Source: JANLSE01 sp038214135 (GTDB lineage Bacteria > Chloroflexota > Chloroflexia > Chloroflexales > Roseiflexaceae). Taken from it: a DNA stretch of 45,962 nucleotides. The stretch covers positions 1-45,962 of the forward strand of contig JBBQSD010000040.1 of assembly GCA_038214135.1 (NCBI GenBank), given 5' to 3'. Shown piece after piece: positions 42,860-45,962 of the stretch (position 1 is its first letter; each line of letters opens with the position of its first letter). The position numbers and the translations under genes were made by a program. The notes below the pieces were generated by a model. The model was given only the letters and a program-made list of their open reading frames with translations. It did no database searches and was not told the origin of the DNA.

Positions 42860-43751
42860 GGCCCAAGCGCCCAAACAGATCGTGAAGAAAGATCTCGAAA
42901 TCGCCCTGGCCGAACCGGCGAATATAATCGCTTGCCGCAATCTCCGGGCCTGGATCAGATCCACTGTTTTCGTGCATATACCAGCGATGCTCAATAATCC
43001 AGCGGTACAGATCCGCCTCTGTTCGGCCCGAAAAATGTTCGAGCGCATCCTGTGCGCGAATAGCCTGCACCACCGGCATATATACCGTATCGTACCAATC
43101 CGCAACCGCCTCATCGCGCTCGACGGGGCGTCCGAGTTCGTTGGCCATATAATAGCGGTGGGCATTGATATGGCGCACAAGATCTAAATACCCACCCGGC
43201 TCCGTGAACTCAATCCGCTCGGTAGGGCGAAGTTCGTGCAGGCCAGTCCATTCCAGAAAATCGCTATATTCCTCTTTGATTATGAGATCCTGTACCGAAA
43301 TAGCTGGCCCGAGTGGCACATCAACAAGCAACTCGGTAACGAATGCATCGATATATTCCTGGCCCTGATCACGAGCCGCCGAAACCCGATGATTGCCATC
43401 GCGGACGAAATAGATATCACTGATCTTGTAGAGCTCGATTGGCGGAAGCTCTGTTGATGCTAGCATGGCCCGTGAGATCCCCGACCAACGCGCCTTGAGT
43501 GCCCGCGAGCGCGGCAGAAAGCGCCGGTCAAAATCATCATAGCGGCCCTCGCTGCCAACAATATGATCAAGCAGCACCGTCTGATGGCCGATATAGCGCT
43601 GGCCACGGACATTCAGTCGCGCACGAACTTCGGCAAACGATAGCATCTCATTCGATTGACGCCGAACAGTATCGAGGATAGACGCGATCAGGGCTCGGCG
43701 GTGGGCTTCTTCAAACCGGCGATCTGCCTGCCGACGTATATAATCCGTCAT
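42852..43751 (-). CDS. ParB/sulfiredoxin-fold-like protein
   Basis: A 299-residue soluble protein. The central IYFVRDGNHRVSAARDQGQEYIDAFV matches the nucleotide-binding box of the ParB N-terminal/sulfiredoxin fold. The N-terminal part (residues 1-90) and the C-terminal LYRWIIEHRWYMHEN are shared with DUF4032-like proteins. No HTH is evident, so DNA binding is doubtful; a CTP- or ATP-dependent enzymatic role is possible. GGTGAG lies 5 bases before the ATG. Confidence 0.7.
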   Translation of the reverse strand: MTDYIRRQADRRFEEAHRRALIASILDTVRRQSNEMLSFAEVRARLNVRGQRYIGHQTVLLDHIVGSEGRYDDFDRRFLPRSRALKARWSGISRAMLASTELPPIELYKISDIYFVRDGNHRVSAARDQGQEYIDAFVTELLVDVPLGPAISVQDLIIKEEYSDFLEWTGLHELRPTERIEFTEPGGYLDLVRHINAHRYYMANELGRPVERDEAVADWYDTVYMPVVQAIRAQDALEHFSGRTEADLYRWIIEHRWYMHENSGSDPGPEIAASDYIRRFGQGDFEIFLHDLFGRLGLT

Positions 43752-43790
43752 AGACTCACCACCAATGATGAACCGCAGCTACTGTGTTGT

Positions 43791-44432
43791 TTATTGTTCG
43801 TCATGCGAAATATTTAATATTCGATAGCCAGCCGTATTAATAACCTGTGTCTGACGATAGCGTGTCTCGGTTGTGCGGCTGAACCCATATGATTGGTGAA
43901 TATGGCCATGTATCAGATAGCGTGGTTGGAACAGATCCATTGCCTGAATGAACGTGCGAAACCCATGGTGTGGGCGATCCGGGCCATTATGAATGCCCAA
44001 CGGCGGTGCATGAGTCAGCATAATATCAACAAAGCGGCCATAGCGTAACCGATTAACGACCAACTGCGGTGCCAGCCGCCAGAGCCGAATCAGCATTTCC
44101 ATTTCGCTATATTGGGCTCCCTGGCTCTTATTATAGCGCAGGCAACCGCCAAGGCCAGCCATCAGCAGCCCACCATAGCGCGTGCTGCGGCCTTCGAGCG
44201 AGAAACAGCCGCGTGGCTCATCGATCTGCTCACCCTGATCCGTCTGCTCTGGGGTATCGTGATTGCCATGAATATAATAGCATGGTACCGCGAGCGTCGT
44301 CACCAGAAATTCCAGATAGTAATACGGCAGATCACCACAACTAAGCACGCAGGCAACATCGCTCAAGCGATCCCGCGCCCCCAGGCTATAGATGACTGGA
44401 ACAACCTCATCGCTGATCGTCAGGAATCGCAT
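43791..44432 (-). CDS. Calcineurin-like metallophosphoesterase
   Basis: A 213-residue metallophosphoesterase. The metal motifs are present in order: SDE near the N terminus, SCGDLPYYYLEFL, YIHGNHD, LTHAPP and IHGHIH. The first motif lacks the usual D-x-H histidine, as in several small members of the family. Substrate unknown. GAGG lies about 9 bases upstream. It lies 20 bases after the histidine kinase gene on the same strand and may be co-transcribed with it. Confidence 0.87.
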   Translation of the reverse strand: MRFLTISDEVVPVIYSLGARDRLSDVACVLSCGDLPYYYLEFLVTTLAVPCYYIHGNHDTPEQTDQGEQIDEPRGCFSLEGRSTRYGGLLMAGLGGCLRYNKSQGAQYSEMEMLIRLWRLAPQLVVNRLRYGRFVDIMLTHAPPLGIHNGPDRPHHGFRTFIQAMDLFQPRYLIHGHIHQSYGFSRTTETRYRQTQVINTAGYRILNISHDEQ

Positions 44433-44452
44433 GAAACATGCCTCGGCACGGG

Positions 44453-45937
44453 TTACGGCCCGATTATAACACCGGCCCGCAATTCTGATTCTGGCTGAGG
44501 CAATGGTAGTGCTGGCGGCTCATAGATTGGCAGAGATAAGATAAAGGTACTGCCAACGCCAACCTGGCTGGTGGCAGCGATCTGGCCACCATGCGCTTCC
44601 GCAATCCAGCGGACAATCGAAAGACCGAGGCCAGCGCCGCCCTGATTGCGTGTGCGAGCAGCATCTGCACGGAAGAAGCGATTAAAAATATGCGGGAGCG
44701 CCTCGGCGGGAATGCCAGCACCAGTATCGGCAACCGAGATCTCAACGTGCTCTGCCTGCCGGGCAAGGCCCAATGTGACACTCCCACCAGCCGGGGTGTG
44801 TTGAAGCGCATTCACCCCAAGATTCAACAATGCCTGCTTGATTCGATCACGATCACCAAGCACAAGCACCTGATCCTCCGCCCCCATCCGCAACTGCACG
44901 GCACCGGCCAGTGGCCGCAACTCACGCAACACCTCCAGTAACAGAGTATCGATCTCGACTGGCTCGCGCCGCAGTTGCAATCCCGAATCGCTCTGGGCCA
45001 ACAGCAGCAGATCATTGGTCATCCGAATCAGCCGACCAACCTCACGGCGCATGTCAACAAGCGACTCGTTCAACAACTCGGGATCGCGGGCCGCTCCACG
45101 GGCCAGCACCTCTAGGTTGCCCTGCATGGCCGCGAGTGGCGTACGCAATTCGTGCGAGACATCCGCCATAAACCGGCGTTGGGTCTCAAACAGGCCTTCC
45201 AGGCGTGCCAGAAGATCATTGATTGTGACGGTCAGGCGTTGCAATTCATCCTGTGATGCCGGAACCGGAACACGACTGCTCAAATCTGAGGCGCTTACAA
45301 TACTCTGGGCGGTGGTTACAACCTGATCGATCGGACGAAATGCTGCCCGCGTCAGCCAGGCTCCACCACGCGCCGCCGCCAGCAACACAACAATTCCCCC
45401 ACCAACCAGCGTGTAGGTCAGCAGCGTGAGCGCCCGTTCTGTCTCTTCCATGCGCCGCCCAACCATCATGACACCAACAACCAGTTGTTCGTTACTCGGG
45501 CTTTTAATAAGCAGCGGAGCGATCAGCACACGCATACGGATATCTTTACTTGAGAGTGTACCAATGGCGAACTTGCCATCGACCGCGCGCTGAAAGGCTT
45601 CCGCATCAATTGGCAGGTTTTCGGGCAGATTAGGTGAACGGGCAACGACAGTATGATCAAGTTTTTGGATCTGCGCCAACAGGCTTGTGCCCTCGAAACC
45701 ACCAACGTTTGGCTTCGTCAATGCTAGAACCAGGCGTTCACCATCGAAATATGATGGCACCCGATTGTTGTTCTGCGAGAAATCCTGTTGCAGCAATTGT
45801 GCGCCAAGTTGAAGCTCATTATCGATTCCGCCAACCAGTGATTGGCTGACAAATAAATATAAACCGCAATCTAACGCCAACAGCGCAACGGCAAAGAAAC
45901 CGACATATGAAAGAGTTAGGCGAGTCCGCAGTGACAC
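44453..45937 (-). CDS. Sensor histidine kinase with HAMP domain
   Basis: A 494-residue membrane-bound kinase. A first transmembrane helix (TLSYVGFFAVALLALDCGLYLFV), an extracytoplasmic sensor of about 120 residues, a second helix near residue 175 (GGGIVVLLAAARGGAWL), HAMP, HisKA with FMADVSHELRTPL (His262 phospho-acceptor), then HATPase with NLGVNALQHTP (N box), DTGAGIP (G1) and GGAGLGLSI (G2). A GTG at 45946 is also in frame, but AGGAG lies 8 bases before the GTG at 45937. The cognate response regulator is probably just beyond the window edge upstream. Confidence 0.93.
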   Translation of the reverse strand: MSLRTRLTLSYVGFFAVALLALDCGLYLFVSQSLVGGIDNELQLGAQLLQQDFSQNNNRVPSYFDGERLVLALTKPNVGGFEGTSLLAQIQKLDHTVVARSPNLPENLPIDAEAFQRAVDGKFAIGTLSSKDIRMRVLIAPLLIKSPSNEQLVVGVMMVGRRMEETERALTLLTYTLVGGGIVVLLAAARGGAWLTRAAFRPIDQVVTTAQSIVSASDLSSRVPVPASQDELQRLTVTINDLLARLEGLFETQRRFMADVSHELRTPLAAMQGNLEVLARGAARDPELLNESLVDMRREVGRLIRMTNDLLLLAQSDSGLQLRREPVEIDTLLLEVLRELRPLAGAVQLRMGAEDQVLVLGDRDRIKQALLNLGVNALQHTPAGGSVTLGLARQAEHVEISVADTGAGIPAEALPHIFNRFFRADAARTRNQGGAGLGLSIVRWIAEAHGGQIAATSQVGVGSTFILSLPIYEPPALPLPQPESELRAGVIIGP

Positions 45938-45962
45938 GTTCGACACTCCTGAGAAATAGTGG

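Overview
The window looks like a chromosomal segment of a member of the Chloroflexota, probably class Chloroflexia. This is an inference from gene content, not from any marker gene: an XRE-NB-ARC-TPR regulator, an F420-dependent (DUF385) reductase, DUF3054 and DUF3291 proteins, a ParA with a zinc ribbon, and intergenic heptanucleotide repeat arrays. GC content is moderately high, and GTG/TTG starts with clear Shine-Dalgarno sites are common. I see no rRNA, tRNA, CRISPR array or intact transposase.

Layout. 1-4.2 kb (minus): a receiver-domain fragment at the edge, a PAS-GAF sensor protein without a kinase core, and a large HTH/NB-ARC/TPR regulator. 4.2-8 kb: small metabolic genes (2H phosphoesterase-like, hexose-6-phosphate mutarotase, AAC(6')-like acetyltransferase, DUF3291) and a palindromic miniature element between two convergent genes. 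8.2-16.2 kb (minus): a carbon-phosphorus (C-P) lyase operon in the order phnG-H-I-J-K-L-(phnM-like)-hexapeptide acyltransferase-phnM. 16.5-23.7 kb (plus): DJ-1/PfpI protein, a small lipoprotein, a DUF385 reductase, a fumarylacetoacetase-family hydrolase, a large polytopic membrane protein and a six-hairpin glycosidase-like lipoprotein. 23.7-30.7 kb (minus): glycolate oxidase glcD-E-F, a TerC-family protein and glycerate 2-kinase, together a route from glycolate through glyoxylate-derived glycerate to 2-phosphoglycerate. 30.9-35.2 kb: purA, a glutaredoxin-like protein, ParA plus a small partner, and a heptose-kinase-like GHMP kinase. 35.4-40.4 kb is an accessory or decaying zone: a candidate toxin with an injection-system-type leader, an N-terminally truncated MmeI-like methyltransferase fused head to head with a truncated membrane-protein gene, and a NYN-domain gene broken by an amber codon. 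40.9-46 kb: DUF3054, histidine phosphatase, Crp/Fnr regulator, ParB-like protein, metallophosphoesterase and a sensor histidine kinase.

The most striking observation is in the C-P lyase operon. The PhnJ homologue keeps the fold-defining motifs, the glycyl-radical glycine and the histidine of the PhnI/PhnJ metal site. Of the four cysteines that the E. coli enzyme uses for its iron-sulfur cluster and thiyl radical, it keeps only one, which is also the only cysteine in the protein. The same operon carries a second, shortened PhnM-like protein that has lost most of the metal ligands kept by its paralogue. The operon may therefore run on altered chemistry, or it may be a nucleotide/phosphonate-handling complex that no longer cleaves C-P bonds by the known radical mechanism.

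A second theme is the repeats. Several unrelated heptanucleotide units, such as GGAGTCA, AACCAAG and TAGCCGC, form arrays in intergenic DNA and in places run into the 3' ends of genes. They resemble in style the STRR sequences of cyanobacteria.
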